Assembly: GCA_011799875.1 (NCBI GenBank) | Contig: JAAAXO010000140.1 | Span: forward strand, 1 to 64,000 | Source: Thinopyrum elongatum | Taxonomy: Eukaryota; Streptophyta; Magnoliopsida; Poales; Poaceae | Reading direction: 5' to 3' | Length of the DNA: 64,000 nt | In this document: piece by piece, positions 45,588-57,841 of the stretch | Layout: every line of letters starts with the position of its first letter | Numbering within the stretch: position 1 is the first letter of the stretch | The notes under the pieces: generated by a model | The model's input: the letters and a program-made list of their open reading frames with translations, nothing else | Told to the model about the DNA's origin: nothing | Database searches by the model: none | Made by a program: the position numbers and the translations under genes

Positions 45588-48500
45588 ATAGCAGGATCAC
45601 AAGCCGACGAGATTGACTGGGAGAACATGACGAACAAGGAGTTGCATGATAAATTTCAGCAAATGATGAGTGGCCAGGTGGGAGATGTGCTAAACAGATT
45701 TGAAGAGGCCATGGAGAAGATAGATGGCATGGAGAAGTCGTTCGAGACAAAGCTGGATAACAAGTTTAATGAATTGCTCACGCGTCTTCCCCAACCACCA
45801 CCGGCTGCACCTGTCGCACCTCTGCAACGACAACAACAACGCCCCCTTCCAAATCAGTTCGGACGAGCGAAGCGTGTTCCTCTTGAGGATGGCCAAACTT
45901 CTGGTGCTGCTGTACCTACTGTTGATGCTTCTTTGGCTCCTGCTCCTGCTGCTGCTGGTGCCGAGGAGGAGGATGATTACGCGGGCGATTATGAGGATGA
46001 GGTTGATCAAAATCATAACTACGTGCAACCACCAGCACCAGGTCGTCCACATGCAAATAATCGCAATGGTAGGCCTGCACCACCACTTCAGGTACGAGAT
46101 CATGACCATCTTCCTAAATTAAAATTGAATATTCCACCGTTCGAGGGTAGATATGTTCCTGATATATATCTTACTTTGGAGTTAGAAACTGAACAACGTT
46201 TTACATGTTTACAATATCCCGAGGAACGACGTGTTGCTGCTGCTGTTTGTGCTTTCACTAGTTTTGCATGTGTATGGTGGTCTGAACATTGTAGATTATA
46301 TCCTATTCCAGCTACGTGGGCTGCTTTGAAAACTGCTATGCGTACTCGTTGGGTTCCACCATATTATCAACGTGAATTACTTCAAAAATTGCAGCGCTTA
46401 AGACAAGGAAAAAATTCTGTAGAAGAATCTTATCAGGAATTACAAACTGGCATGATTAGATGTGGTATTGTTGAGGAGAATGAAGCTATGCTTGCACGTT
46501 TCATGGGTGGATTAAATAGAGAGATTCAGACCATTCTAGAGTATAAGGAGTATAATAATATCACTCGTTTATTCCATCTTGCTTGTAAAGCTGAACGTGA
46601 AGTGCAGGATCGACAGGCATTGGCGCGAACTAATTTTTCTGCAGGTCGATCTTCATCATGGACACCGCGTGCCTCCTCTACTCCCACACGTCCTACTGCG
46701 GCACCACTGACTTCAGCCGCCAATTCCAATCGAGATACAAGAAAACAGGCACCACCACCACCATCTGCCAAGAGTACACCTTCTGGGCCTGCCCAGAGCT
46801 CTTCTTCATCTATGGCATCAACAGGGCACACACATGATATTATTTGTCGTCGTTGTATGGGAAGAGGTCATTATGCGAGAGAATGCCAATCTCCGCGTGT
46901 TATGATTGCTACTGAGGATGGTGGGTATGAGTCCGCTAGTGATTATGATGAGGAGACTTTGGCTCTTATTACAAGTGAAGAACACGGTGGAGATGATTCT
47001 GATCATGAGACGCAATACATGGCTCCTGAAGACGCTGACAGGTATGAATGTTTAGTTGCTCAACGTGTTTTGAGTGTGCAGGTCACACAAGCTGAGCAAA
47101 ATCAGAGGCATAATTTGTTCCATACAAAGGGAGTTGTGAAGGAACGTTCTGTTCGCGTCATCATAGATGGAGGGAGCTGCAACAACTTGGCTAGCATGGA
47201 GATGGTGGAGAAGCTATCTCTCACCACAAGACCACATCCACATCCTTACTATATCCAATGGTTCAACAACAGCGGCAAGGTTAAGGTAACACGTACTGTT
47301 CGTGTGCATTTTAGTATCTCTACATATGCTGATTATGTTGATTGTGATGTGGTACCCATGCAAGCATGTTCATTATTACTTGGTAGACCATGGCAATTTG
47401 ATAAAAATTCTGTACACCATGGTAGAAACAATCAGTATCCTCTTGTTCATAAGGATAAACATATTACTTTGCTTCCTATGACTCCTGATTCTATTTTGAA
47501 AGATGATATTAATAGAGCTAGTAAAGCAAAACAGGAGAAAAATAAGAGTGAAAATCAGATTGTGGCAAAAGAATTTGAGCAACAAATGAAGCCTAATAAT
47601 AAACCATCTAGTGTTGCTTCTGAAATTAAATTGAAAAGTGCATGCTTACTTGCCACCAAATCTGATATTGATGATCTAGATTTCAGCAATTCTGTTTGCT
47701 ATGCTTTTGTGTGCAAAGAGGCATTATTTTCATTCGAGGACGTGCCTTCCTCTTTGCCTCCTGCGGTCACTAACATTTTGCAGGAGTTCGCTGACGTCTT
47801 TCCACAAGACGTGCCACCGGGATTACCACCTATTCGCGGGATTGAGCATCAGATTGACTTAATTCCCGGTGCTTCCTTGCCAAACCGTGCGCCATACCGT
47901 ACAAATCCAGAGGAGACGAAGGAGATTATGCGTCAAGTACAGGAGCTGCTCGACAAAGGTTATATACGCGAATCTCTTGGTCCTTGTGCTGTTCCTATTA
48001 TACTAGTGCCAAAAAAGAATGGTACGTCGCGTATGTGTGTTGATTGTAGAGGCATTAATAATATTACTATTCGTTATCATCATCCTATTCCTAGACTAGA
48101 TGATATGCTTGATGAATTGAGTGGCTCTACAATATTCTCCAAAGTTGATTTGCGTAGTGGATACCATCAAATTCGTATGAAATTGGGGGATGAATGGAAA
48201 ACAGCATTTAAAAGAAAGTTTGGATTATATGAGTGGTTAGTCATGCCTTTTGGGTTAACTAATGCACCTAGTACTTTCATGAGATTAATGAACGAAGTTT
48301 TACGTGCTTTCATTGGACGATTTGTGGTAGTCTATTTTGATGATATACTGATTTATAGCAGATCTTTGGAGGAACATTTGGAACATTTACGTGCTGTTTT
48401 TATTGCTTTACGTGATGCACGTTTGTTTGGTAACCTTGGGAAGTGCACCTTTTGCACCGACCGAGTATCTTTTCTTGGCTATGTTGTTACTCCACAGGGA

Positions 48501-50711
48501 ATTGAAGTTGATAAAGCCAAGATTGAAGCTATTGAGAGTTGGCCACAGCCCAAAACGGTCACTCAAGTGAGGAGTTTTCTTGGACTCGCTGGTTTCTATA
48601 GGCGTTTTGTGAGAGATTTCAGCACCATTGCTGCACCTCTCAATGAGCTTACAAAGAAGGATGTGCCTTTTGTTTGGGGTACCTCACAGGAAGAAGCCTT
48701 CACGGTATTGAAAGATAAGTTGACAAATGCTCCTTTACTCCAACTTCCTGATTTTAATAAGACTTTTGAGCTTGAATGTGATGCTAGTGGAATTGGATTA
48801 GGAGGTGTTTTATTACAAGATGGCAAACCTGTTGCATACTTTTCTGAAAAATTGAGTGGGCCTAGTCTGAACTATTCTACTTATGATAAAGAATTATATG
48901 CTCTTGTTCGGACCTTAGAAACATGGCAACATTATTTATGGCCCAAAGAATTTGTTATACATTCTGATCATGAATCTTTGAAACACATTAAAAGTCAAGC
49001 AAAACTGAACCGTAGACATGCTAAATGGGTTGAATTTATTGAGACTTTCCCTTATGTCATTAAACACAAGAAGGGTAAAGAAAATTTTATTGCTGATGCA
49101 TTGTCTCGTCGTTATACTATGCTTTCACAACTTGACTTTAAAATATTTGGTTTGGAGACCATCAACGATCAATATGTGCATGATGCTGAATTTAAAGATG
49201 TATTGCAGAATTGTAAGGAAGGGAGAACATGGAACAAGTTCGTCGTTAACGATGGATTTGTGTTTCGTGCTAACAAGCTATGCATTCCAGCTAGCTCCGT
49301 TCGTCTTTTGTTGTTGCAGGAGGCGCATGGAGGAGGATTAATGGGACACTTTGGCGTGAAGAAGACGGAGGATATACTTGCTACACATTTCTTTTGGCCA
49401 AAGATGAGACGGGATGTTGAGCGTTTTGTTGCTTGCTGCACTACATGTAAAAAAGGTAAGTCACGACTCAATCCTCATGGTTTATATATGCCTTTGCCTG
49501 TACCTAGTGTTCCTTGGGAGGATATATCTATGGACTTTGTTTTAGGTTTACCTCGAACAAAGAAGGGGAGGGATAGCATATTTGTTGTCGTGGATAGGTT
49601 CTCGAAAATGGCACACTTTATACCATGTCATAAAAGCGATGATGCTGTTAATGTTGCTGATTTGTTCTTTCGTGAAATTATACGCTTGCATGGTGTGCCA
49701 AATACTATTGTTTCAGATCGTGATACTAAATTTCTTAGCCACTTTTGGAGATGTTTATGGGCTAAGTTGGGGACTAAACTGCTTTTTAGTACTACATGTC
49801 ACCCCCAAACTGATGGACAAACTGAAGTAGTCAATAGAACATTGTCTACTATGCTTAGGGCTGTTTTGAAGAATAACAAGAAAATGTGGGAAGAATGCTT
49901 GCCTCATATTGAATTTGCTTATAATCGTTCATTGCATTCTACTACTAAGATGTGTCCTTTTGAAATTGTGTATGGTTTCCTTCCTCGTGCACCAATTGAT
50001 TTGTTGCCTCTTCCATCTTCGGAGAAGGTTAATTTTGATGCTAAACAACATGCTGAATTGATCTTAAAAATGCATGAGTTAACTAAGGAGAACATTGAGC
50101 GTATGAATGCCAAATATAAACTTGCTGGAGATAAGGGTAGAAAACATGTTGTGTTTGCACCTGGAGATCTTGTTTGGTTACATTTGCGTAAGGATAGATT
50201 TCCTGATTTGCGCAAATCAAAGCTAATGCCACGTGCTGATGGTCCTTTTAAGGTGTTAGGGAAAATAAATGATAATGCATATAAACTTGAGCTGCCTGCA
50301 GATTTTGGGGTTAGTCCCACTTTTAACATTGCAGATCTGAAGCCTTATTTGGGTGAGGAAGATGAGCTTCCGTCGAGGACGACTTCATTTCAAGAAGGGG
50401 AGGATGATGAGGACATCAATACCATTGTTACACCCACAACCCCTGCTTCTATACATATTGGACCAATTAGTAGAGCTCGCGCACGCCAATTAAAATATCA
50501 GGTACTTTCGTTTCTTGGTAATGATTCTAAAGTTCATGAGAATATGATGCTGCCTAAATTGGATACATTTGTTTTGCTTACAAATGAAGGGCCTAGCTTG
50601 GACAAGAAAGAGGAACCTTGGAGCAAGTTCAAGCATGGAGATGATGGCATGCACAAGGGGAACAAGAACGGAGTTACAAGTGATGATTTCAGGACTTTGA
50701 AGCCACCATAA
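45588..50711 (+). CDS. gag-pol: G1 gag-pol polyprotein (start codon mutated to ATA)
   Basis: A single open frame of about 1,707 codons. Residues are numbered from the upstream GTG at 45567. Gag: helical N-terminus about 15-65, Pro/Gln linker 70-105, acidic patch about 135-150, Gag domain about 200-345, CCHC knuckle C427/C430/H435/C440. Protease: DGGS at D534. RT: YFDDIL, D925/D926. RNase H: D1072 (ECDAS). Integrase: H1254, H1261, C1291, C1294, then D1323, D1384, E1420 with 35 residues between the last two. The GPF-type C-terminal domain follows, with a tail of about 102 residues encoded by the 3' LTR. The position that is ATG in E4, E5, E8 and E9 is ATA here (45588-45590); the next in-frame ATG is 45627, costing 13 residues. 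Other private changes are W to L and Y to S in Gag, D to N in RT (KKNGTSR) and QKAK to KKGK after the zinc finger. It looks coding-competent except for the start. Confidence 0.95.
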   Translation: MAGSQADEIDWENMTNKELHDKFQQMMSGQVGDVLNRFEEAMEKIDGMEKSFETKLDNKFNELLTRLPQPPPAAPVAPLQRQQQRPLPNQFGRAKRVPLEDGQTSGAAVPTVDASLAPAPAAAGAEEEDDYAGDYEDEVDQNHNYVQPPAPGRPHANNRNGRPAPPLQVRDHDHLPKLKLNIPPFEGRYVPDIYLTLELETEQRFTCLQYPEERRVAAAVCAFTSFACVWWSEHCRLYPIPATWAALKTAMRTRWVPPYYQRELLQKLQRLRQGKNSVEESYQELQTGMIRCGIVEENEAMLARFMGGLNREIQTILEYKEYNNITRLFHLACKAEREVQDRQALARTNFSAGRSSSWTPRASSTPTRPTAAPLTSAANSNRDTRKQAPPPPSAKSTPSGPAQSSSSSMASTGHTHDIICRRCMGRGHYARECQSPRVMIATEDGGYESASDYDEETLALITSEEHGGDDSDHETQYMAPEDADRYECLVAQRVLSVQVTQAEQNQRHNLFHTKGVVKERSVRVIIDGGSCNNLASMEMVEKLSLTTRPHPHPYYIQWFNNSGKVKVTRTVRVHFSISTYADYVDCDVVPMQACSLLLGRPWQFDKNSVHHGRNNQYPLVHKDKHITLLPMTPDSILKDDINRASKAKQEKNKSENQIVAKEFEQQMKPNNKPSSVASEIKLKSACLLATKSDIDDLDFSNSVCYAFVCKEALFSFEDVPSSLPPAVTNILQEFADVFPQDVPPGLPPIRGIEHQIDLIPGASLPNRAPYRTNPEETKEIMRQVQELLDKGYIRESLGPCAVPIILVPKKNGTSRMCVDCRGINNITIRYHHPIPRLDDMLDELSGSTIFSKVDLRSGYHQIRMKLGDEWKTAFKRKFGLYEWLVMPFGLTNAPSTFMRLMNEVLRAFIGRFVVVYFDDILIYSRSLEEHLEHLRAVFIALRDARLFGNLGKCTFCTDRVSFLGYVVTPQGIEVDKAKIEAIESWPQPKTVTQVRSFLGLAGFYRRFVRDFSTIAAPLNELTKKDVPFVWGTSQEEAFTVLKDKLTNAPLLQLPDFNKTFELECDASGIGLGGVLLQDGKPVAYFSEKLSGPSLNYSTYDKELYALVRTLETWQHYLWPKEFVIHSDHESLKHIKSQAKLNRRHAKWVEFIETFPYVIKHKKGKENFIADALSRRYTMLSQLDFKIFGLETINDQYVHDAEFKDVLQNCKEGRTWNKFVVNDGFVFRANKLCIPASSVRLLLLQEAHGGGLMGHFGVKKTEDILATHFFWPKMRRDVERFVACCTTCKKGKSRLNPHGLYMPLPVPSVPWEDISMDFVLGLPRTKKGRDSIFVVVDRFSKMAHFIPCHKSDDAVNVADLFFREIIRLHGVPNTIVSDRDTKFLSHFWRCLWAKLGTKLLFSTTCHPQTDGQTEVVNRTLSTMLRAVLKNNKKMWEECLPHIEFAYNRSLHSTTKMCPFEIVYGFLPRAPIDLLPLPSSEKVNFDAKQHAELILKMHELTKENIERMNAKYKLAGDKGRKHVVFAPGDLVWLHLRKDRFPDLRKSKLMPRADGPFKVLGKINDNAYKLELPADFGVSPTFNIADLKPYLGEEDELPSRTTSFQEGEDDEDINTIVTPTTPASIHIGPISRARARQLKYQVLSFLGNDSKVHENMMLPKLDTFVLLTNEGPSLDKKEEPWSKFKHGDDGMHKGNKNGVTSDDFRTLKPP
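50392..50404 (+). other. Polypurine tract of G1
   Basis: AAGAAGGGGAGGA directly before the 3' LTR: the expected primer for plus-strand synthesis. The same tract precedes the 3' LTR of B elements (14101, 51506), showing shared replication signals. It lies inside the gag-pol frame. Confidence 0.9.
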
Positions 50712-50935
50712 TGAGTGCAGGAAGCCTTGGACGAAATATACAAGATGTCACTTCATAAATTTCGTCCAGAGGCTATTATAGGTGCTGCGTCACCTTATTA
50801 TTGGGCCAGGCCCATGTAATTTCGAAATACTTGAGTATAGGCTGTTTTTAGAGTCCGTATGTGTGGGGAAACAAGAGATAGGGTTGGTTTCGGACCCCTC
50901 CTTCAAGGGCCACGAAATCCCCTCCTCTTCCTCCA

Positions 50936-50942
50936 TATATAC
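50936..50942 (+). promoter_or_regulatory. Predicted TATA element of the A LTR
   Basis: TATATAC in CCATATATACAGCC. Similarity between A and B LTRs starts about 30 bases downstream, consistent with transcription starting there. Conserved in nearly all A LTRs in the window. Confidence 0.55.
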
Positions 50943-51067
50943 AGCCCTTAGGGCACCGTTTAGACTTTGGGTTTTGGTTAGATTAAAAGTTCGCCATAGC
51001 TGCAACTTCGCGTACTTCGTTTGTGTTCAACGACCAGACCAAGACGTCACAGAACCCCACCTTGATC

Positions 51068-51073
51068 AATAAA
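51068..51073 (+). terminator. Predicted polyadenylation signal of the A LTR
   Basis: AATAAA in GATCAATAAAGCTTTC, about 130 bases past the TATA element, fitting the R/U5 border. B LTRs have CAATACTTC here, without AATAAA. Confidence 0.55.
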
Positions 51074-51326
51074 GCTTTCATCTTATATTCGCAATATCCA
51101 GATTGCAAATCTTAGTTTCTTGCTTGTTCTTCGTTTGCTTGCAGGAGATAGACCCTCGTGGTCAGGTTGATTGTGCTCCGGCGTGGTCAATAACCTCTCG
51201 GAGTTGGTTTAGCGATTGCTAAGGCGCGACGTCCTTGCACGTTCGTAGTCGGATCGTCAAAGTCTACTCCACCAAAAACGATAGCTATCATCTCATCGAA
51301 AGATCGGGACACCCTCGCCTCTATCA

Positions 51327-51505
51327 TATGTGAATTGTACAAATGTCCCATACACCTGCAATTAGACATGGCACAAAAGTTTGTGAAGTATTTTTGTCCT
51401 GGATGACACAAATAAATTATTGCATAGTTTGCATTAGAAATCACCTCACAAATATACATGTATGCAATATTTTTGGTCGTATCCAAGGTATTCATGTCCT
51501 CATCA
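51327..51505 (-). repeat. B-family LTR, U3 start only (3' LTR of F4)
   Basis: 179 bp with the same left break as at 13922: the A LTR ends at CTCTATCA and the B LTR resumes at TATGTGAATTG. Followed by the F4 polypurine tract. Confidence 0.9.
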
Positions 51506-52454
51506 TCCTCCCCTTCTTGAAAACAAAGCCGTCCTCGGCGTTGCTTAATCTGAAATGTGGCTAACAAAAGAGACAAGGTGTACATGTTGTATATGTATAT
51601 GTCATCCATTTTTACTTCCCTTGGTTTTTGCACATATGACACATGTATACATGAGTAACCTTCATAGTTCATAAAATCTAAAGCCAAAATATTATCACAA
51701 GAAGTAGAAGGCATGAAAATATTGCAACTCAGTTTGCATATATAAGTGAAGCCCTTATTCATTTCAAAAGGTTGACAATGTTCATCATTAAACCATCCCA
51801 ACATTGGTGAATAAACCTTACTTGCATCAAATTTACATGCTACAACATGCTTAAATAAGCAAACATGCATTAAGTCATTTGACACAGAATCATCACCAAG
51901 ATTAGAGGTCATATCAAAATGATTAAACATTGGCACAATTATTTTCAAACGTATTTGATCCAAATCTGATTTATTCCCTGATTCACATGGTTCTTTCATA
52001 TTAATAGTTAATTCAATGGGTCCACTCGAAATTGTTGATCTTTTAGTTGTTTGGTCACATGGCAAAGTCAAATTATCAACATAGTCCTCTAAAATAGGTG
52101 GTGTGATCAAAGTAGTGGGTAGCTGATCAGATGGTGCATTTAAATTGACAAGGCATTCCTCATTCTCATGTAGAGGTGGAAGATCAGTACCTTTGTCATT
52201 ACCTCTTATGATCAACTCAGCTGATGTAGCCACTCTCGGGGGTGATGTGTCACATGGTGGAGGTGATGTAGTCCTCACAACAATGGATGTGGTTGTCATA
52301 GTACGTCTAGTAGTTGAAGAAACATCTGTATCAACACTTGGAATGTGCACCGTGCGCTTGTTCTCCTTGTGGCCAACACGTCGTTTTATTTCCTGTTCAG
52401 CTTTGCAAGCAAGACGAAACAAATGGTCCATAGGATAACACTCTTCATGAATTA
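51506..52454 (-). CDS. F4: second copy of the unrecognised B-element ORF
   Basis: Nearly identical to 14101-15047, with an open frame of about 315 codons ending [10 protein letters not shown] at the polypurine tract. Substitutions cluster near the N-terminus (for example HIPSVDTDVSSTTRRTMT against HIPRVDTVVPSTTSCTLT), more than elsewhere in the copy. A B LTR at 52455 cuts it just upstream of HEECYPMDHLF, so it has no start of its own and no leader. No catalytic motif is recognised. The unequal spread of differences could reflect gene conversion. Function is unknown; it may be non-coding. Confidence 0.5.
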
Positions 52455-53436
52455 TGATAGAGGCGGGGGTGTCCTGATCTTTCGATGAGATGATAGCTAT
52501 CGATTTGGTGGAGTCGACTTTGACGATCCGACTACAAACGTGCACGACGTTGCGCCTTAGCAATCGCTAACCCAATCTCCCGAGGTTACTGACGATGCTG
52601 AAAGCACGATCAGCCTGACCACGAAGGTCTATTCCTGCACGCAATCGAAGAACAAGCAAGAATATGATAATGCAATCTGAATATTGCGAATATAGATGAA
52701 GTATTGATAAAGGTGGGGATCCGAAAGCGGTCTTGGTCTGGTCGTTGGACACAAACGAAGTACACGAAGTTGCAATGGCTAACTTTTAACTAAACAAATC
52801 CCAAGGAAAAAGCTACTAGATGGATCTACTTATATAGGAGTAAGGGGTGGCGGCCAAGGAGGTGGGAGGACGTCCCAAGGCAGCCTAAAACTAACCCTAG
52901 GTCGTACAAGGCTCATGGGCCCAAGTGGAGGTGATGCAACACCTTTGGACTTGTAGTTTGACTCGGATTCTGCTGCTGCGTCAGATTGTTTCGTCAATAA
53001 CTCATAGCTCCAGATGAATTTTAAGGTGAATCCAATTGGGTTGGAAAGAGCACGAAATCTACTTTCCAACAAAAAAAGAATCACCCAATTCGGAGTCCGT
53101 ATGAAAAAGTTCTTGGCGTTTTGAGTCAGGTATGTCTGTGCAGTCCGAATCTGAATCCAGAACGTGAGAGACTTGGACTCTATCTTCTCTTGGCCCAAAA
53201 GTGACGTGAGAGGACTTTTTGAACAGCACCTAAACTTCTCGTTTTCCCTTATCTTCATATGTGAATTGTACAAATGTCCCATACACCTGCAATTAGACAT
53301 GGCACAAAAGTTTGTGAAGTATTTTTGTCCTGGATGACACAAATAAATTATTGCATAGTTTACATTAGAAATCACCTCACAAATATACATGTATGCAATA
53401 TTTTTGGTCGTATCCAAGGTATTCATGTCCTCATCA
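52455..53436 (-). repeat. Solo B-family LTR
   Basis: 982 bp, complete. Left flank AATTA is in F4, right flank GCAGG in plus-strand gag of H2, so there is no target duplication. The U3 frame (53426 down to 52830) is open to the TAA in the TATA element. Confidence 0.95.
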
Positions 53437-55771
53437 GCAGGTCACACAAGCTGAGCAAAATCAGAGGCATAATTTGTTCCATACAAAGGGAGTTGTGAAG
53501 GAACGTTCTGTTCGCGTCATCATAGATGGAGGGAGCTGCAACAACTTGGCTAGCATGGAGATGGTGGAGAAGCTATCTCTCACCACAAGACCACATCCAC
53601 ATCCTTACTATATCCAATGGTTCAACAACAGCGGCAAGGTTAAGGTAACACGTACTGTTCGTGTGCATTTTAGTATCTCTACATATGCTGATTATGTTGA
53701 TTGTGATGTGGTACCATGCAAGCATGTTCATTATTACTTGGTAGACCATGGCAATTTGATAAAAATTCTGTACACCATGGTAGAAACAATCAGTATACTC
53801 TTGTTCATAAGGATAAACATATTACTTGGCTTCCTATGACTCCTGATTCTATTTTGAAAGATGATATTAATAGAGCTCGTAAAGCAAAACAGGAGAAAAA
53901 TAAGAGTGAAAATCAGATTGTGGCAAAATAATTTGAGCAACAAATGAAGCCTAATAATAAACCATCTAGTGTTGCTTCTGAAATTAAATTGAAAAGTGCA
54001 TGCTTACTTGCCACCAAATCTGATATTGATGATCTAGATTTCAGCAATTCTGTTTGCTATGCTTTTGTGTGCAAAGAGGCGTTATTTTCATTCGAGGACG
54101 TGCCTTCCTCTTTGCCTCCTGCGGTCACTAACATTTTGCAGGAGTTCGCTGACGTCTTTCCACAAGACGTGCCACCGGGATTACCACCTATTCGCGGGAT
54201 TGAGCATCAGATTGACTTAATTCCCGGTGCTTCGTTGCCAAACCGTGCGCCATACCGTACCAATCCAGAGGAGACGAAGGAGATTATGCGTCAAGTACAG
54301 GAGTTGCTCGACAAAGGTTATATACGCGAATCCCTTAGTCCTTGTGCTGTTCCTATTATTCTAGTGCCGAAAAAGGATGGTACATCGCGTATGTGTGTTG
54401 ATTGTAGAGGCATTAATAATATTACTATTCGTTATCGTCATCCTATTCCTAGACTAGATGATATGCTTGATGAATTGGGTGGCTCTACAATATTCTCCAA
54501 AGTTGATTTGCGTAGTGGATACCATCAAATTCGTATGAAATTGGGGGATGAATGGAAAACAGCATTTAAAACAAAGTTTGGATTATATGAGTGGTTAGTC
54601 ATGCCTTTTGGGTTAACTAATGCACCTAGTACTTTCATGAGATTAATGAACGAAGTTTTACGTGCTTTCATTGGACGATTTGTGGTAGTTTACTTTGATG
54701 ATATATTGATTTATAGCAGATCTTTGGAGGAACATTTGGAACATTTACGTGTTGTTTTTATTGCTCTACGTGATGCACGTTTGTTTGGTAACCTTGGGAA
54801 GTGCACCTTTTGCACCGACCGAGTATCTTTTCTTGGCTATGTTGTTACTCCACAGGGAATTGAAGTTGATAAAGCCAAGATTGAAGCTATTGAGAGTTGG
54901 CCGCAGCCCAAAACGGTCACACAAGTGAGGAGTTTCCTTGGCCTCGCTGGTTTCTATAGGCGTTTTGTGAGAGATTTCAGTACCATTGCTGCACTTCTCA
55001 ACGAGCTTACAAAGAAGGATGTGCCTTTTGTTTGGGGTACCGCACAGGAAGAAGCCTTCACGGTGTTGAAAGATAAGTTAACACATGCTCCTTTACTCCA
55101 ACTTCCTGATTTTAGTAAGACTTTTGAGCTTGAATGTGATGCTAGTGGAATTGGATTAGGAGGTGTGTTATTACAAGATGGCAAACCTGTTGCATACTTT
55201 TCTGAAAAATTGAGTGGGCCTAGTCTGAATTACTCTACTTATGATAAGGAATTATATGCTCTTGTTCGGACTTTGGAAACATGGCAACATTATTTATGGC
55301 CCAAAGAATTTGTTATTCATTCTGATCATGAATCTTTGAAACATATTAAAAGTCAAGCCAAACTGAACCGTAGACATGCTAAATGGGTTGAATTCATTGA
55401 GACTTTCCCTTATGTCATTAAACACAAGAAGGGTAAAGAAAATGTTATTGCTGATGCATTGTCTCGTCGTTATACTATGCTTTCACAACTTGACTTTAAA
55501 ATATTTGGTTTGGAGACCATCAAAGATCAATATGTGCATGATGCTGAATTTAAAGATGTATTGCAGAATTGTAAAGAAGGGACAACATGGAACAAGTTCG
55601 TCGTTAACGATGGATTTGTGTTTCGTGCTAACAAGCTATGCATCCAGCTAGCTCCGTTCGTCTTTTGTTGTTGCAGGAGGCGCATGGAGGAGGATTAATG
55701 GGACACTTTGGCGTAAAGAAGACGGAGGATGTACTTGCTACACATTTCTTTTGGCCAAAGATGAGACGGGA
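53437..55771 (+). pseudogene. pol: H2: protease to integrase finger, multiply disabled
   Basis: From the end of Gag through protease ([12 protein letters not shown]), RT (YFDDIL) and RNase H to the integrase HHCC finger. Lesions: one base lost near 53714 (GTGGTACCATGC against GTGGTACCCATGC), a TAA at 53929-53931 (VAK then stop before FEQQ) and one base lost near 55643 (TGCATCCAGC against TGCATTCCAGC). Substitutions T to G at 53829 and A to C at 53877 accompany these. All the lesions and substitutions that fall within the overlap recur in E14. RT to RNase H is open between the lesions. B LTRs bound it on both sides. Confidence 0.93.
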
Positions 55772-56753
55772 TGATAGAGGCGGGGGTGTCCCGATCTTTC
55801 GATGAGATGATAGCTATCGATTTGGTGGAGTCGACTTTGACGATCCGACTACAAACGTGCACGACGTTGCGCCTTAGCAATCGCTAAACCAATCTCCCGA
55901 GGTTACTGACGATACTGAAAGCACGATCAGCCTGACCACGAAGGTCTATTCCTGCACGCAATCGAAGAACAAGCAAGAATATGATAATGCAATCTGAATA
56001 TTGCGAATATAGATGAAGTATTGATAGAGGTGGGGATCCGAAAGCGGTCTTGGTCTGGTCGTTGGACACAAACGAAGTACACGAAGTTGCAATGGCTAAC
56101 TTTTAACTAAACAAATCCCAAGCAAAAAGCTACTAGATGGATCTACTTATATAGGAGCAAGGGGTGGCGGCCAAGGAGGTGGGAGGACGTCCCAAGGCAG
56201 CCTAAAACTAACCCTAGGTCGTACAAGGCCAATGGGCCCAAGTGGAGGTGATGCAACACCTTTGGACTTGTAGTTTGACTCGGATTCTGCTACAGCGTCA
56301 GATTGTTTCGACGACAACTCAACGCTCCGGATGAATTTGAAGGTGAAACCAATTGGGTTAGAAAGAGCACGAAATCTACTTTCCAACAAAAAAAGAATCA
56401 CCCAATTCGGAGTCCGTATGAAATAGTTGTTGGTGTTTTGAGTCAGGTATGTCTGTGCAGTCCGAATCTGAATCCAGAATGTGAGAGACTTGGACTCTAT
56501 CTTCTCTTGGCCCAAAAGTGACGTGATATGACTTTTTGAACAGCACATAAACTTCTCTTTTTCCCTTATCTTCATATGTGGATTGTACAAATCTCCCATA
56601 CACCTGCAATTAGACATGGCACAAAAGTTTGTGAAGTATTTTTGTCTTGGATGACATAAATAAATTATTGCATAGTTTGCATTAGAAATCACCTCACAAA
56701 TATACATGTATGCAATATTTTTGGTCGTATCCAAGGTAGTCATGTCCTCATCA
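55772..56753 (-). repeat. Solo B-family LTR
   Basis: 982 bp, complete; left flank CGGGA, right flank GTGGG, no target duplication. More diverged from the LTR at 10396 than the one at 16989 is (for example GGCCAATGGGCCC). The U3 frame is still open and by chance runs on from the integrase frame of E12. Confidence 0.95.
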
Positions 56754-57841
56754 GTGGGACTAACCCCAAAATCTGCAGGCAGCTCAAGTTTATATGCATT
56801 ATCATTTATTTTCTCTAACACCTTAAAAGGACCATCAGCACGTGGCATTAGCTTTGATTTGCGCAAATCAGGAAATCTATCCTTACGCAAATGTAACCAA
56901 ACAAGATCTCCAGGTGCAAACACAACATGTTTTCTACCCTTATCTCCAGCAAGTTTATATTTAGCATTCATACGCTCAATGTTCTCCTTAGTTAACTCAT
57001 GCATTTTTAAGATCAATTCAGCACGTTGTTTAGCATCAAAATTAACCTTCTCCGAAGATGGAAGAGGGAACAAATCAATTGGTGCACGAGGAAGGAAACC
57101 ATACACAATTTCAAAAGGACACATCTTAGTAGTAGAATGCAATGAACGATTATAAGCAAATTCAATATGAGGCAAGCATTCTTCCGACATTTTCTTGTTA
57201 TTCTTCAAAACAGCCCTAAGCATAGTAGACAATGTTCTATTGACTACTTCAGTTTGTCCATCAGTTTGGGGGTGACATGTAGTACTAAAAAGCAGTTTAG
57301 TCCCCAACTTAGCCCATAAACATCTCCAAAAGTGGCTAAGAAATTTAGTATCACGATCTGAAACAATAGTATTTGGCACACCATGCAAGCGTATAATTTC
57401 ACGAAAGAACAAATCAGCAACATTAACAGCATCATCGCTTTTATGACATGGTATAAAGTGTGCCATTTTCGAGAACCTATCCACGACAACAAATATGCTA
57501 TCCCTCCCCTTTTTTGTTCGAGGTAAACCTAAAACAAAGTCCATAGATATATCCTGCCAAGGAACACTAGGTACAGGCAAAGGCATATATAAACCATGAG
57601 GATTGAGTCGTGACTTAGCTTTTTGACATGTAGTGCAGCGAGCAACAAAACGCTCAACATCCCGTCTCATCTTTGGCCAACAGAAATGTGTAGCAAGTAT
57701 ATCCTCCGTCTTCTTCACGCCAAAGTGTCCCATTAATCCTCCTCCATGCGCCTCCTGCAACAACAAAAGACGAACAGAGCTAGCTGGAATGCATAGCTTG
57801 TTAGCACGAAACACAAATCCATCGTTAATGACGAACTTGTT
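56754..57841 (-). pseudogene. pol: E12: integrase fragment
   Basis: About 362 open codons from [10 protein letters not shown] through the HHCC finger and DDE core to the C-terminal domain, ending at GVSPT where the B LTR begins. All catalytic motifs are present ([26 protein letters not shown]). The frame runs into the B LTR's U3 frame, making an apparent 555-codon fusion. This looks accidental, because no promoter or start lies upstream and the join is a rearrangement. Confidence 0.9.

Larger units (their letters stand above)
43534..51326 (+). mobile_element. G1: complete family A CRM element (7,793 bp)
   Basis: The only copy with two full 922-bp LTRs, primer-binding site, leader, uninterrupted gag-pol and polypurine tract in order. 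The LTRs differ at about 11 sites by eye. Flanks are TGCTG on the left and TATGT on the right, so there is no target duplication. The 3' LTR and its right flank match the solo LTR at 13000-13921, while the 5' LTR is closest to the LTR at 40871. G1 is therefore probably a recombinant of two insertions, and LTR divergence should not be used to date it. Confidence 0.95.
50405..51326 (+). repeat. G1 3' LTR
   Basis: 922 bp. The gag-pol frame continues to the TAA at 50709-50711. Private variants (TACATATTGG, ATTAGTAGAG, GTTTTGGTTAG) separate it from the 5' LTR, and GTCCTTGCACG is shared with the LTR at 13000. Confidence 0.97.

Noticed and set aside
47160..47180. Protease active site DGGS as a catalytic loss
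   Set aside because: DGGS is present in every protease copy in the window, including otherwise intact ones, so it is the family's normal motif.
56147..57814. 555-codon integrase-LTR fusion protein
   Set aside because: The frame crosses a rearrangement junction between E12 and a B LTR by chance and has no start or promoter of its own.
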